Assembly (NCBI GenBank): GCA_028753945.1 | Contig: JAPNXP010000001.1 | Coordinates: 8,298,501-8,362,500, forward strand | DNA from: Hexactinellida sp. DTS-2022 | Taxonomy: Eukaryota; Porifera; Hexactinellida | Length of the DNA stretch: 64,000 bases | Direction of reading: 5' to 3' | Part shown: in pieces, positions 11,997 through 22,899 of the stretch | How positions within the stretch are numbered: position 1 is the stretch's first letter | Layout: each line of letters starts with the position of its first letter | Position numbers and translations under genes: made by a program | The notes under the pieces: generated by a model | What the model saw: the letters and a program-made list of their open reading frames with translations, nothing else | Database searches by the model: none | What the model was told of the DNA's origin: nothing

Positions 11997-12701
11997 CCTT
12001 ATTATAGGAAATTAACGCGCCATGAAATTAACGCGAATTTCTCCAAATCGCGTTAATTTCCATGACCTTAATTTCCTGCTATTTAGCAAAATTATACAAT
12101 GGATGGACAAACTTCCGAGCTACATATTTTCACAGGTGCAACTAGTTTGAAAGGATATACCATGTCTATCAAGTAGATTGGAAGCCTATTTGGGCACAAT
12201 AATAGTATTCAATCTGGAGATTAAGGCCACATAAAATAAATTACTTGTTTATCATCCATATTTTTCGAGAAAATTGGGACGGCGGACGGGATTTTATTTT
12301 TATTCCCATTAATATGCAAATAACATCATCCTATGCCAAAAATAAATATAAATATTTAATTTAATTAGAAAATAACATGACAATGCCCAAATAATTAAAG
12401 TAATGCTCTAAAATATAGGACTTATTAAAAATTTATGCATAGTAGGTACTTTACACAAGTTTATTGCTTATATTTTGTACGATTATGTTCATAAGATAAT
12501 AATAAAATAGATCCGGACGGATAGTAAAAATTGGGGCGGGCGGGGATGATAAACAAGTATTTATTTTATACGGCCTAATAATCCTGAAATTTTTTAATAA
12601 AATTTATTCGCGTTAATTTCATGTATTTGAAAATGTTCAGATCCAATTCGCGTTATTTCATGGAGCGTTAATTTCCTTCGCGTTAATTTCCTATAATAAG
12701 G
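11997..12701. mobile_element. 705-bp TIR element with TA target site
   Basis: Left end CCTTATTATAGGAAATTAAC and its exact complement at the right end, flanked by TA at 11995-11996 and 12702-12703. The subterminal region repeats cgcgttaatttc several times at each end. A second inverted pair (about 12226-12258 and 12543-12575) lies inside. There is no coding capacity, so it is a non-autonomous mariner/pogo-type element. Confidence 0.8.
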
Positions 12702-12703
12702 TA

Positions 12704-13835
12704 CTTTTCAAGAAATTATCGCGGCCGCACTTTGCCCAAAAATATTGAAATTATTCTTAGTTACAAGTAATTAGGTTCTAAGAAGACTTTCTAAGAAGAC
12801 CAGTTTGACCCTACGTATATTTTTTCTTCAGCTAGTTTCTACTGTGACCTAACTTACTGAAGTATTCATTTCTAATTGTGTGGAGATTATATGTACCTTC
12901 TACTTACACAATCTATAATTTATTTAACGTCCTGTACACTGTACTATCCTGTGTGCTATCTCTATTAGCCTTTGCAGCAAGTAATTGAAGGGGCGGATTA
13001 GTCTGGTCGGGTAGGCTTAAGTTACTTTTTACATCATCCTGCTATTCCATTTAACAGGATTAATTATCTCAATCTTCTGAAATAAAAACGTTTAAATTTC
13101 ACCAGACAAAAGTTGACCTTATGAGTCCTGAATAGAGTTCCGATTGTATAATCAAAGAATTACAATTATCTGTCGTGGTATCTGTAGTTCAAATTATCTG
13201 CTTGTTATACAACATTCTATAAATCGGTGGGTTATTTATAGATTTTGTCAAGAAAGTGAATTTTACATCTCTTGTGTTTATGGAAGTGCAGATACGTGAC
13301 CTATTTTGTAGCTAAGGTTACTAAGCAATAAACTTGTGTTTGACTGTTGGTTATTGCCTAAATTGGTAATTTATTTATTTATTACTAGTTTATCTTACAC
13401 CTTTTGAAGTTTTATTTCCTTTTGTACGAATCGGGTTTTCAGGATTAATCACTAAAATCACAATTAGCACGAGCAGTCTCAACCTTAAAGGATTATGGAA
13501 TATTTTGCTAAATAAAGTGTAACCTAGCATTTGAATGACTTCCTAGTTATTTAGTTTTGTTTCCGAATAATCCATCTATCATGACCACTGCACTGACCGA
13601 ATTATGCAAGATTAAGCCCTGAAAATTTTATTTTATTTTCCTATTAGCGAAATTGTTACTGCTACTTTAAGTACTTTTAAACCAGACGATTTTCAAATAC
13701 AACCGTTACTTATCATGTATTGCCTGTGTGTAGGAATTATGCACATCTTATTACAACAAACAGTTATCCTTTACACAATGCATTAATTTCAAATTTTTGT
13801 TGTTTGATATATATTTATATTTTATTATTAAATCT
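12704..13835. other. Intergenic, nothing recognised
   Basis: AT-rich DNA without coding or RNA-gene signals that I can support. Confidence 0.5.
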
Positions 13836-14437
13836 CGATTGTTGTGTGTGTGTGTGTTGTGTGTTTGTTTGTTCCAGATTGTATTAAAGTGTGGGGGAAT
13901 AGATATCAAATGTTATAATAGGTAAACAAGTATACTGATTTCGAATTTCCTATTTACAAATTTCTAATATGAATATTTATTGTTGTTGTTTACAAAAAAA
14001 GGTAAACAAATTAATGAAATTCAAAATCAACCTATAAGTTTGCTTTCAACGGTTATTATAGGAAAACAAGTATGTTGAACACTATTTTCGCTTTTATAAA
14101 TTTCTAATATGAATAGTATTTATTGTTGTTGTTTACAAAATAGGTAAACAAATTAATGAAAATTCAAAATCAACCTAGAAGTTAGCTTTCAACGGATATT
14201 ATAGGTAAACAAGTATGCTGAAAACGAATTTCGCATTTAAAAATTTCGAATAAGAAAAATAAGTTAAAACTATGGAAATCTTCTAAAGGGATGATAATGT
14301 CATGATATAACGTCCCTTTCTACCATTTTCCATGACAGAAAGGGTGAGGAGTAAGGCCACACAGCGGCCGTTAACTTGAGTTGCGTAGCATCGATCCCTC
14401 GCAAAGCGACCGAGACCGAAGGACTCGTATATTTATA
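13836..14437 (+). repeat. Dispersed repeat family R1, longest copy, with internal 142-bp tandem repeats
   Basis: The head has ctcgattgttg, a GT-rich run and gattgtattaaagtg. The middle has three copies of a block beginning ataggtaaacaagtatgctga at 13917, 14058 and 14201 (period 141-143). The tail is gcgaccgagaccgaaggactc. Head and tail recur together at 18536-18789 and, on the opposite strand, at 43791-44606. Tail fragments are at 19886-19965 and 37236-37350. It has no coding capacity. A SINE or other non-autonomous element is possible, but I could not place convincing pol III boxes. Confidence 0.7.
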
Positions 14438-14553
14438 TTTTATAACTTTTTTCTTCTAATACTCGTATCGATATTATCAAATAGTTTTTGGTATTAAAGT
14501 TACTTTTAATAGAGTTTGATAAGTCATTGAATATTTTATTTTGTCATTTAATA

Positions 14554-14731
14554 TACAAGTCCACTCTCGCTTTAACGAAGTGCTTGAGACTTGTATATTC
14601 CTTCGTTATATCCGAATATTCGTTTAAGCGGATAATAATTAATACAGTGAGTGCTCTGGGCAAAAATATCCATTTCGTTATAAGCGGGTATTTCGCTATA
14701 TCCGACTTCCTTATAACCGTAGATCACTGTA
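14554..14731. mobile_element. pogo-like MITE family B, copy 2
   Basis: Inverted relative to copy 1 at 11154-11335. It keeps gaagtgcttgag, cgttatatccgaat, cgttataagcggg and the end atcactgta. Ends are more degraded than in copy 1. Confidence 0.65.
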
Positions 14732-15857
14732 TTCAAATATACAAATTTAATTATACGTATATATATAATTCGATCTTTGAAATTATGACTTGCTATCTTC
14801 GACTCATTCTATTTTCTACTTGCAGTGGAATTTAATCAGAAATTAGGAAGGAATGTTTTCCGAAATTTAAATAACCAAGTTATTTATGATGTTTTGAAAA
14901 CTAATTTCCATAATTTATACTACCATAGTTAATAATTCAAGCCTGCCCACTAATGTTGACATGTATTCAGTATCCTACATAAGAACACAGTGCGACTAAA
15001 AGTAGCAATAATTCCTATGTAATTAGTATAATTTACTCTCCCAGTCCCATACATTGTTTTACGCAGATACAAGCTGTTTAGAGTTATGTAGATGACAACC
15101 TAAGTTGAGATACCAAACTATTTATCAACTATTAATGATAATACAATGTACGTATGTATATGGATCAGTAATTGCTTTAGTTTGCCCCTTAAATTAAGAA
15201 ATACAAGTATACTTATATTTTATCATTCTTTAATCGTGTTGAAATATGAAATTTAAGATTAACTCAATTAACATAACATTAATTTACAATACAATTATAA
15301 CTATTATACATTATCAATACATTAAAATAAATTACATAAATACTATTTAATATTATATCTGTGATCTGATTCTTGAATGAATGAAAAAGTTGACTATATT
15401 ATTCATCTAAATTAACTGATTAATTTTAAGTTTAACTATTTATTTAGTTTAATTATCTGGTATTAGCTATTTACTTGTATATTATTAATTTATTATTAAT
15501 TAAATTAGTTAACTACGTACTTAAATATAAATTAGTTTAGTTATTTTAAGATCTGCGTTAAATTGGTTGATTATTTTAGTTCATCAGTTATTTTAGTTCT
15601 AAATTGTTTAATGGAATAGTTAGCAATTATTTTAATTAGTTAGTTAGCTATCTGGTTATTTATTTATTTAATTATTAAGTTGGTTGATTATTTTGTTAAT
15701 TATTTATTAGTAAGTTTAGTATTTATTTATCTAAATATGTAGTATTTATTTATCTAAATATGTAGTATTTAGTTAGTTAGTTAGTTACTTAGTTACTTAA
15801 TTAATTAATTATTTAGTTAATTAGTTAGATTAGTTATCTGTTTAAATTATTATTTAT
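14732..15857. other. Intergenic with TTAG/TTAT low-complexity DNA
   Basis: From about 15230 the sequence is almost pure A/T with imperfect TTAG, TTAT and TTAA tandem repeats, densest at 15640-15850. It lies just downstream of the minus-strand Sp gene and probably contains its 3' end. Confidence 0.6.
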
Positions 15858-17591
15858 TTATAACCTATGATCCTTAATGTGAAGATCCTCGTGGGCTTCC
15901 AACAATAGCGATTTGTTAGCTCCTGCTAGCTCCATTATCTGGGAGTTGGGTAGAGCATAACTTTGTAGGTGAGCATACTGGGTGGGTGTGTGGGTAATGT
16001 CTACGTAACTAGGTGTCAGAGCTGGGTCACACTTCGGGATAGGGGCGTTCTTGCTTTCTATTGTTGCAATCTTGTGCTTTGTGTGTGTCTTCTTGTGTTT
16101 GCTGAGATGATCGCTTCTCATGAATCTCTTCGAGCAGATGTCGCAGGCGAATCGCTTCTCTCCCGTGTGTGTTCTTCTGTGTCTCTGGAGCTCGTCACTG
16201 CGCGTGAAACATTTCCCGCAAAAAAGCCAGTCACAAACAAACGGACGCTCTCCCGTATGCCAACGCAAGTGTGCTCTCAGATGAGAAGTCTTGCCATACA
16301 TTTTCCCGCACTCCTGATAGTGACAAATATGCGTCTTCTTCTTGCCGACTTTGTTGTTTTCTCCGTTAATGCAGTTGGGGCAGTTGCACGCGATCCGCCG
16401 TGTTCTCTTCTGAGGCTTGTACTCGGTGTTAGGGGCTTGGTAGCATGGCGCAGTGAACCCCTGGTATGCATTCGGGGTAATGGACTTTAGAAAGGCTGGG
16501 TTTGTGAACGGCTGCATTATATATCTCTCGCACACTTTAATATCCTGATTGCTAAACTGCTGGTAGGCTGGCCCGGCGGAGTTAGGTGTGAGTGGCGTTA
16601 TCGGGGTGCTGGGCAGACTGCTCAGGGTTTGCGGGTACTGCTTGATGCTAGCAGCATTGATATGCTGGTGGGACTGTATGTTTGTAAGTTTGCTTTGAGG
16701 CCAGCCACAGTTTCCATTTAAGGGGAGTATAGCTGGCCGTATGCTCACTGGGGTGCAAGCTGAGTTGTTTGATTTTGGCATCTATAGAGCATAATATTTA
16801 TTAATCAATTAAATTAATAATAATTAAGGACAAATCGTGAATATTCTATGTTAAATATATTATATTCTTAATATTATTAACTAGCTTTCAATTGCAAACA
16901 AATAAATTATTTTAGTTTTAATTATTTCAATAATTTGCTAGAACTATGAGTATTAAACTATATTTATTAATTATTTACCTCAATCTTTTGAATAACGTTG
17001 ATTGTGGTTCCTGAGTTAGGAGGGCTGACTCCAGGTTGGTTATTTTGTAAGTTGGAGAACGCAATTTCAAAATTTTGTGGATAGTGTAGGGAGTTGGAGG
17101 ACTGAGCGTGACAGTCTGTTACTAGTGCAGGATTGGAATAAGGTAGATGGTACTGTGCATAAGTATTGAGATGAGTCTGTGGATAATAACTGTTGTTATT
17201 GTTGCTTGATACGTTATGGGTGTAGGTCGCTTCTGGAGAATGCGTCTCTTGAATCCAAATACCTGAATCTGGAGAGTGAACATCTGTGTTCAAGGTGTCA
17301 GCAAGTTTGGATGTTTCATTCATTTGTTCTTGCGACATTGGAGCTAGTTTTCTGCAGGCAAAAAAGTTGCCGATCGTATTATTCCATGGATTTTGGCTTG
17401 TACACTATAAAAATATACATTTAATTTAGTACGCAGAATATAATTATCATCAAATTAATTATTAATATCAAAATAGTATTTTGGTCTAAAATATATTTTA
17501 ATTAATAATATAAAATAATACTTACTGATAGTGGTGGAACTTCAAAATAGTATCCTCCCTCCTTCTCAAGTGAGTTCATTGTTGCAACCAT
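15858..17591 (-). CDS. Sp-family zinc-finger transcription factor (buttonhead box)
   Basis: Exons, in coding order, 17591-17526, 17404-16979 and 16781-15858 join in phase 0 with GT-AG borders and give 471 residues. The C-terminal part has the Btd box (ACNCPNC, about residues 295-301) followed by three C2H2 fingers (about 316-398). Finger contact segments are [16 protein letters not shown] and RSDHLSKH, the classic Sp/KLF set that reads GC or GT boxes. Together, Btd box and fingers place it in the Sp family (Sp5, Sp6-9, buttonhead type) rather than KLF. The N-terminal 290 residues are Ser/Thr/Pro/Asn/Gln-rich, as in Sp activation regions. In animals, Sp5/Sp8 genes act downstream of Wnt and in appendage or oral patterning. 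Which Sp subclass this is cannot be settled without a tree. Confidence 0.93.
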
Positions 17592-18535
17592 ATTAGCTTC
17601 TTGATATTTTGAGTTTAGAGTATATAACTACGTGTATTTATATAAAGTTACGTATTTAAATTAATTTAAGAAATTTTTATTTATTTATTAGTTTAACTCT
17701 TATTTATGAAATAGTTTGTCTAACAGTTAAAATTTCAAATTATATATTATCCAGGATCTTTGTTATGTTCTTAATATCGAATTACATTACACGTTGTATT
17801 ATCTTAAGATATTTTATACTGTATAAATCTATAAACTTTATATTCAAATTAAATTATGTACTACATTCAGTACATTGCTTATCTACAATTCATTATTGCA
17901 TATGAAATGACCCTTCTGACCTCGAGGTTGCATCATCTACAGAGTTTCTATCTCAATATATACTATCAGTAATATTATAAAATGTTTATTCTGCAGGTGG
18001 GTAGGTGGAGCTGATGCCTACTTACAACTTTATAGACGAAAGCACTTTTGAATACTTTCCCTAGATGCTATTTGTATACCTAAGTTGTTATATAGTAAAA
18101 TTAATTAATTACGCATCCATTATGTGGGAAATTTACTATTATTATCTCCCAATAGAAATATTTTTGTGATTCATTACCTCTCTGAATCTACACCAAAAGT
18201 TCAGGAATACATTTGTATATTTGAGCATTTCTTGCAATCCAGGAGAAAACTAATAATTAGGCGGTCTTATGAAATTCCTTACTGCCTACATCTGCACTGT
18301 TGTGATGCTGTTGAATAGTTTATGTTTTGTATTATCACCAAAAATGGGAGAACCTAAATCTAATTATTAGTTAAAGAATGTTATTATTTCCCATCATTTT
18401 ATTACACAGGTTTTACAGTTTTGATTTATAAACAATTATTGTTTAATATTTTTCTGGAGTTTCTCCTCCCTTTTCAAATTTTAATTTATACTTTAATTAT
18501 ATCAATGTTAACAATCTATACAATATTTTCAAACT
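17592..18535. other. Intergenic, upstream of the Sp gene
   Basis: AT-rich DNA that should contain the Sp promoter (minus strand). No TATA box or other element can be singled out with confidence. Confidence 0.4.
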
Positions 18536-18789
18536 CGATTGTTGTCTAGTTATTTTGTTTGTTTGTTGTTAGTTTGTCATGATTGTATCAAAGTGATGGG
18601 AAATATAAACTGCATTTATAATTGAGATAGAGTTAACTTCCAACCGTTATTATTGGTAAATAAGTATGCTGAGTTCGAATTTCGCATTTACAAATCTCTA
18701 ATATGAATATTTATTGTCTATTTAAAAGAGCGAGACCGCTTAGTGGTTGAGTTATTCGTCGCGAAGCGACCGAGACCGAAGGGCTCTCT
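18536..18789 (+). repeat. Dispersed repeat family R1, short copy
   Basis: Same head (ctcgattgttg, gtttgtttgttg, gattgtatcaaagtg) and tail (gcgaagcgaccgagaccgaa, gggctc) as 13836-14437, with a single copy of the internal block (ggtaaataagtatgctga). The shared head and tail help define the family's ends. Confidence 0.7.
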
Positions 18790-19454
18790 ACTGTATAATA
18801 TCTCCAGAATTAAACAAACTAAGCAGGCACAAGTTCCAATTTCATTGAATAAATTATAGTATAGTAAAACCCAAGTATACAAAATTTATAAAACAATATT
18901 TTTGATCTGTTGAGTAGTAGTTAGTACTCACTTAATTAATTAATATTCCCCGAAGCTACTAGCTGTAGTGACAGAACGGGTCAAATTTTCTGGCTCAGTT
19001 TCTCGCTCTGATTAACCGTGCTGTCGACCGGTCAAATCATAATTTAATTAGTTTCGTACTAATTTTGTTAGAGATATACCATTATACAGCTACCTCAGCT
19101 GTACCCAATAAAACATACTATCAAAAGTGTTAACTTCAGTTGAATACAAAGCGAATGCAAGTAAACTATATTTTTTGGAACAAATGTTGCATGTTCATCT
19201 AAATTAATTATTCTTGTTCAAAAATAAACATATTATTATGCAGGGGCGCACGCCATAGGCGTCGAACTTTCCAATTTTTCTGAAAATCTGGGGGGGGGGC
19301 AGCCAGAGAACATTTGAAAGACATTTATTTTATGTTGCAATTTATATGCAAAAATCATACATAATTTTTTAATTAATAACTTAAGTGAGATGTAAATTTA
19401 CTGAGAAAGCTTTATGCAACTTGACATTTTGGTGGTCGGTAAAACCCGAAGTCT

Positions 19455-20820
19455 TGTTTTGCCGGAAATGGCCCCCCCTACAGATTTGTCCCGGGGGGTC
19501 CAAATCTGTAAAATATCTTTTTGCTTTACAGAAATGGACCCCTTTTACAGAAATGGACCCCCCTTTTTTATAATACTGCAAAGTCATTTACTTGAGTGTG
19601 TGAATGCAAAATATGTCACAACCATTAGTTATTTCGTTTTAGTTTAAGATAAGTATAGGAATGTTTGTTTTTAATGCATACATAACATGACTAATAATAG
19701 TTAACTAATAACAATTAACAAGTATAAAATTTTAATTAACTATAATCAGTATGGGTACAAACATATACGATACAATTGATTCTTCCGACAAAGCTAGAGT
19801 TAGTATTTGGAAGAACTCGCTTTAGCGAGTTCTTCCAAATGTTAACATTTATCATTCAACAATGTATATTTTTGGAATTACGAGCCCTTCAGTCTCGGTC
19901 GCTTCGCGACGGTTCGGCGCTTCACGCCTCAACTGACGGCCGCTGCGCGGTCTTTTATGCCATGAGCTCAATTATTTATTTATATAAATCCGCTTGCCGT
20001 ATTAATATATATTCCCCACAAAGTTATCTTTGTGGCCTTAGTTCATTCGTATTCGCTCGCCTAAAATTATGGACCATTTCAAATTATAAAATAGTAATTG
20101 AAATCTGTGGCTGGTAATTATACGTAATTAATTAATTCAGTAAATTGTATTGCAAAGTAATTTCCTAACCCTAGACTTAACTTCTGCATAATAATTAAAT
20201 GTAAAATTTTAGGAAACATGCAATGCAATATATTTTATAATGTGACAAAATTTTGTGTCCACTGAATCAAAATTGTAAGAGCTGAAATAAAATTAGTTCC
20301 TACATGACTTTAGGATCCCATAATTGGTATACATGTGTCTCATTTTATGTTGTTTTGTTATCTAAAATTGTGGGCGAATCGGATGAAAACTGAAAGTGTT
20401 ATTCCCAAAATATGTGCTTTTATGACGTCATAATCCCGTTATTTCGATTAGAAAACCAATAGATCGTTGTCAGCGTGTAAAATTACCCATGCATGCAAAT
20501 TTTCAGATCTCTAGAATATATGCTCTTTCCTATTAATTCTGGAGACACACACAAACAAAGGACAATTGTGTTTTCAATATAGAGATGTATAGATAGTAGA
20601 TAGATAGATACTACGTCATTCAACTTTGTACTGTAAAATGTTGCACAATGTTTGCTTGGTTTGGTGCAATTTAGTTGCATCAAGTAAATGACTTTACAGT
20701 ATTATAGAAAAGGGGGGTCCAAATCTGTAAAGGGGGTCCAATTCTGTAAAGCAAATGATATTTTACAGATTTGGACCCCCCCGGGCCAAATCTGTAGGGG
20801 GGGCCATTTCCGGCAAAACA
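19455..20820. repeat. Foldback structure with 140-bp inverted arms
   Basis: Arms 19455-19595 and 20681-20820 are inverted near-copies. Each runs from tgttttgccgg through three blocks of gg-ggtcc and ctgtaaa to actttgcagt or actttacagt and cttg. The 1.1-kb loop holds an R1 tail fragment (19886-19965, minus orientation) and no gene. A foldback transposon or two opposed insertions of one short repeat are both possible. Another end-like sequence, CAGGGGCGCACGCC at about 19241, lies outside. Confidence 0.75.
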
Positions 20821-21379
20821 GTTTGTCGGTAATTCCTGGGTCGTCGGTAAATTAATCAATTATATAATCAATAATTTCTGAAAATCTTATTATTGAAACG
20901 GTTAGTTGATAAACTGTTCGTTAATATTGGCTTTATTTCAATTTGACAATTAATTAATGATATCATGTTGATATAATTCTATTGTTTTGACAAAAACACT
21001 ATAATTCTGTCAAAATGCCTCCAAACAGCGCAAAAACAGATTCAAAATTCGATGCCTAGAATGTAAAGTTGTATTGGAAATCGAATTCTATTACTTGACT
21101 TTCACAAAAACTTGCCTAATATACGCAAGAAATCCTATACGCATTTGTATTATTAATTAATTAATTAATTAATAACTATTAGATAATTAATTAATTAATA
21201 TAGAGACTTATGAACAGTTTCTGCAGACAGCAGGTTATATATTATTCAAACCTTAGCTACATTAATTCCTCTCATATACTATTCCTTTACACAGGTAACA
21301 AGTTACTAACAACTGATACAATCCTGGAATGCTACATTATGTTTTGGTTAGGGAAATAACTTCACTTATTGCTTAGATA

Positions 21380-22804
21380 ATGGGTAACAGCTCTAGAGGC
21401 CCTAAAAAGCCAGACGGACGTTATCTCCTGACAAACGAAAAGGTAATAATCTCAGATCTCTTCGAATCTGGAATCATAACAACCTTGGTATCCGAGCAAG
21501 CAGCTGCGGAAGAAACCATTTCTTTCAAGAGACTAGAAAAGTTCAGTTCGTTTTCAGTCTCTCCGCTTGCTTCATCATTCGGATCTCTCCTTTCTCCTGC
21601 CGGGCCCAGCCTGCCCCGCATCCTCCACGTAGCCGGGACCCTCATTAGAGGGTCTGTCGAAGAGAAGTCCTCTCTCCTGTCCGAGTGGTTATTCCTCTAC
21701 TCAGTCTCTCGCGCCGAGGCAGACCTGTCCGGCTTTATTTTCAGCTTCTTGCAGACTCTGTTCACCTGGTCTCGATCAGCTGACTCTCTGCTGCACATAA
21801 TCCCGCCTGTAGGAGGATCAGTTGACTGCTGTGCGCTGCACTTAGTATGGCGCTTCACTCGGGAGGACGGACAGGCACTCACTGACTACTTTCTGGAGTC
21901 TGCAGGTGTTTCCCCTGGTAGTATCAGTCCGGTCAATAGAGACTCGTACGCCCCGGTAATGAGGAGTATTCTAGAAGCTAGTCCCGTCTTTGAGAGTATC
22001 GTCTCGTTATTCAGCACGCTATTCTTCTTGTCTGCTCTCCCTCCCTCTGAGCTGCTGCAGCTTTTGGGACAGGAGCAGGACAGCTCGCACCCTCTATACG
22101 ACGTCACTACTCCCCTGCTACCGCCTGTCGTCCCAAAGCAGAGTGCATTTCAGAGCATCCTTGGTCCGGCCTGCATGTCTCTCCTCGCGTGGCACATCCC
22201 GCCCGCCCTCCGAGGCCCGGCCCGCCAGCTGTTCTGCAGCCGCAGGGACGGGGAGAGCTTCGCTAAGCTCGCCGAGTGCGTGCTTGGGAAGGGCCCGACC
22301 TTGCTGGTGGTGAGGGACACGGACGGGTTCGTGTTCGGTGGATTCGCTAGTCAGTCTTGGGAGATAAACCCAAACTTCCGAGGAGACGGAGAGTGCTTCC
22401 TGTTCACAGCGCTGCCAAAGCTGAAGGTCTTCAATTCGCCAACTTTCTACAACAAACACTTCATGTATTACCAAATGAATGCGGACACTCTCCCCAATGG
22501 ACTAGGGATGGGCGGACAGCTCGACTACTTCGGACTGTGGCTTTCAGCAGACTTCGGAAAGGGACACAGTCGCGCGAAGCCTAAATGCACAACCTACGCC
22601 AGCCCCCAGCTCTCCGGAAGCGTGGACTTCTCCATCCACTCCCTCGAGGTCTGGGGGTTCGGCCAGACGCCGGCCGCTAAGACGCCTCGCATGAAGAGCG
22701 CGCTGGACAAAGACCCGGAAGCGCGGGCTCTCCTCGAGCTAGCTGGGAAGCCAATGCATAGCCAGGGGATCCGCGAGCCGGAGTCCTCAGACGAGGAGAA
22801 GTGA
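21380..22804 (+). CDS. MEAK7: MEAK7 / TLDC1, TLDc-domain mTOR-associated protein
   Basis: Uninterrupted frame of 474 residues (human 456). It begins MGNSS, a consensus for N-myristoylation of Gly2 and the same start as the vertebrate protein. The TLDc domain lies at about 290-430, with VFGGFASQSWE, FLFTALPKLKVF, NGLGMGGQLDYFGLWL and FGKGHSRAKPKCTTY. The end keeps the family signature DPEARALLELAG. Human MEAK7 sits on lysosomes and supports an mTOR signalling branch, and TLDc proteins also bind the V-ATPase. The N-terminal half, EF-hand-like in vertebrates, is diverged here. The gene is intronless, unlike the vertebrate gene, yet intact and not flanked by retrocopy marks. An acceptor-like ttgcttag ends three bases before the ATG. 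Confidence 0.95.
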   Translation: MGNSSRGPKKPDGRYLLTNEKVIISDLFESGIITTLVSEQAAAEETISFKRLEKFSSFSVSPLASSFGSLLSPAGPSLPRILHVAGTLIRGSVEEKSSLLSEWLFLYSVSRAEADLSGFIFSFLQTLFTWSRSADSLLHIIPPVGGSVDCCALHLVWRFTREDGQALTDYFLESAGVSPGSISPVNRDSYAPVMRSILEASPVFESIVSLFSTLFFLSALPPSELLQLLGQEQDSSHPLYDVTTPLLPPVVPKQSAFQSILGPACMSLLAWHIPPALRGPARQLFCSRRDGESFAKLAECVLGKGPTLLVVRDTDGFVFGGFASQSWEINPNFRGDGECFLFTALPKLKVFNSPTFYNKHFMYYQMNADTLPNGLGMGGQLDYFGLWLSADFGKGHSRAKPKCTTYASPQLSGSVDFSIHSLEVWGFGQTPAAKTPRMKSALDKDPEARALLELAGKPMHSQGIREPESSDEEK

Positions 22805-22899
22805 TTGCTGTCCTCTCATGTATAGTTTCTTCTGTTATTATTTGTGGATGTACTAATTCTGATTATAACGCTGTATACTAAGTGGCTAGCTGTAGCAGC

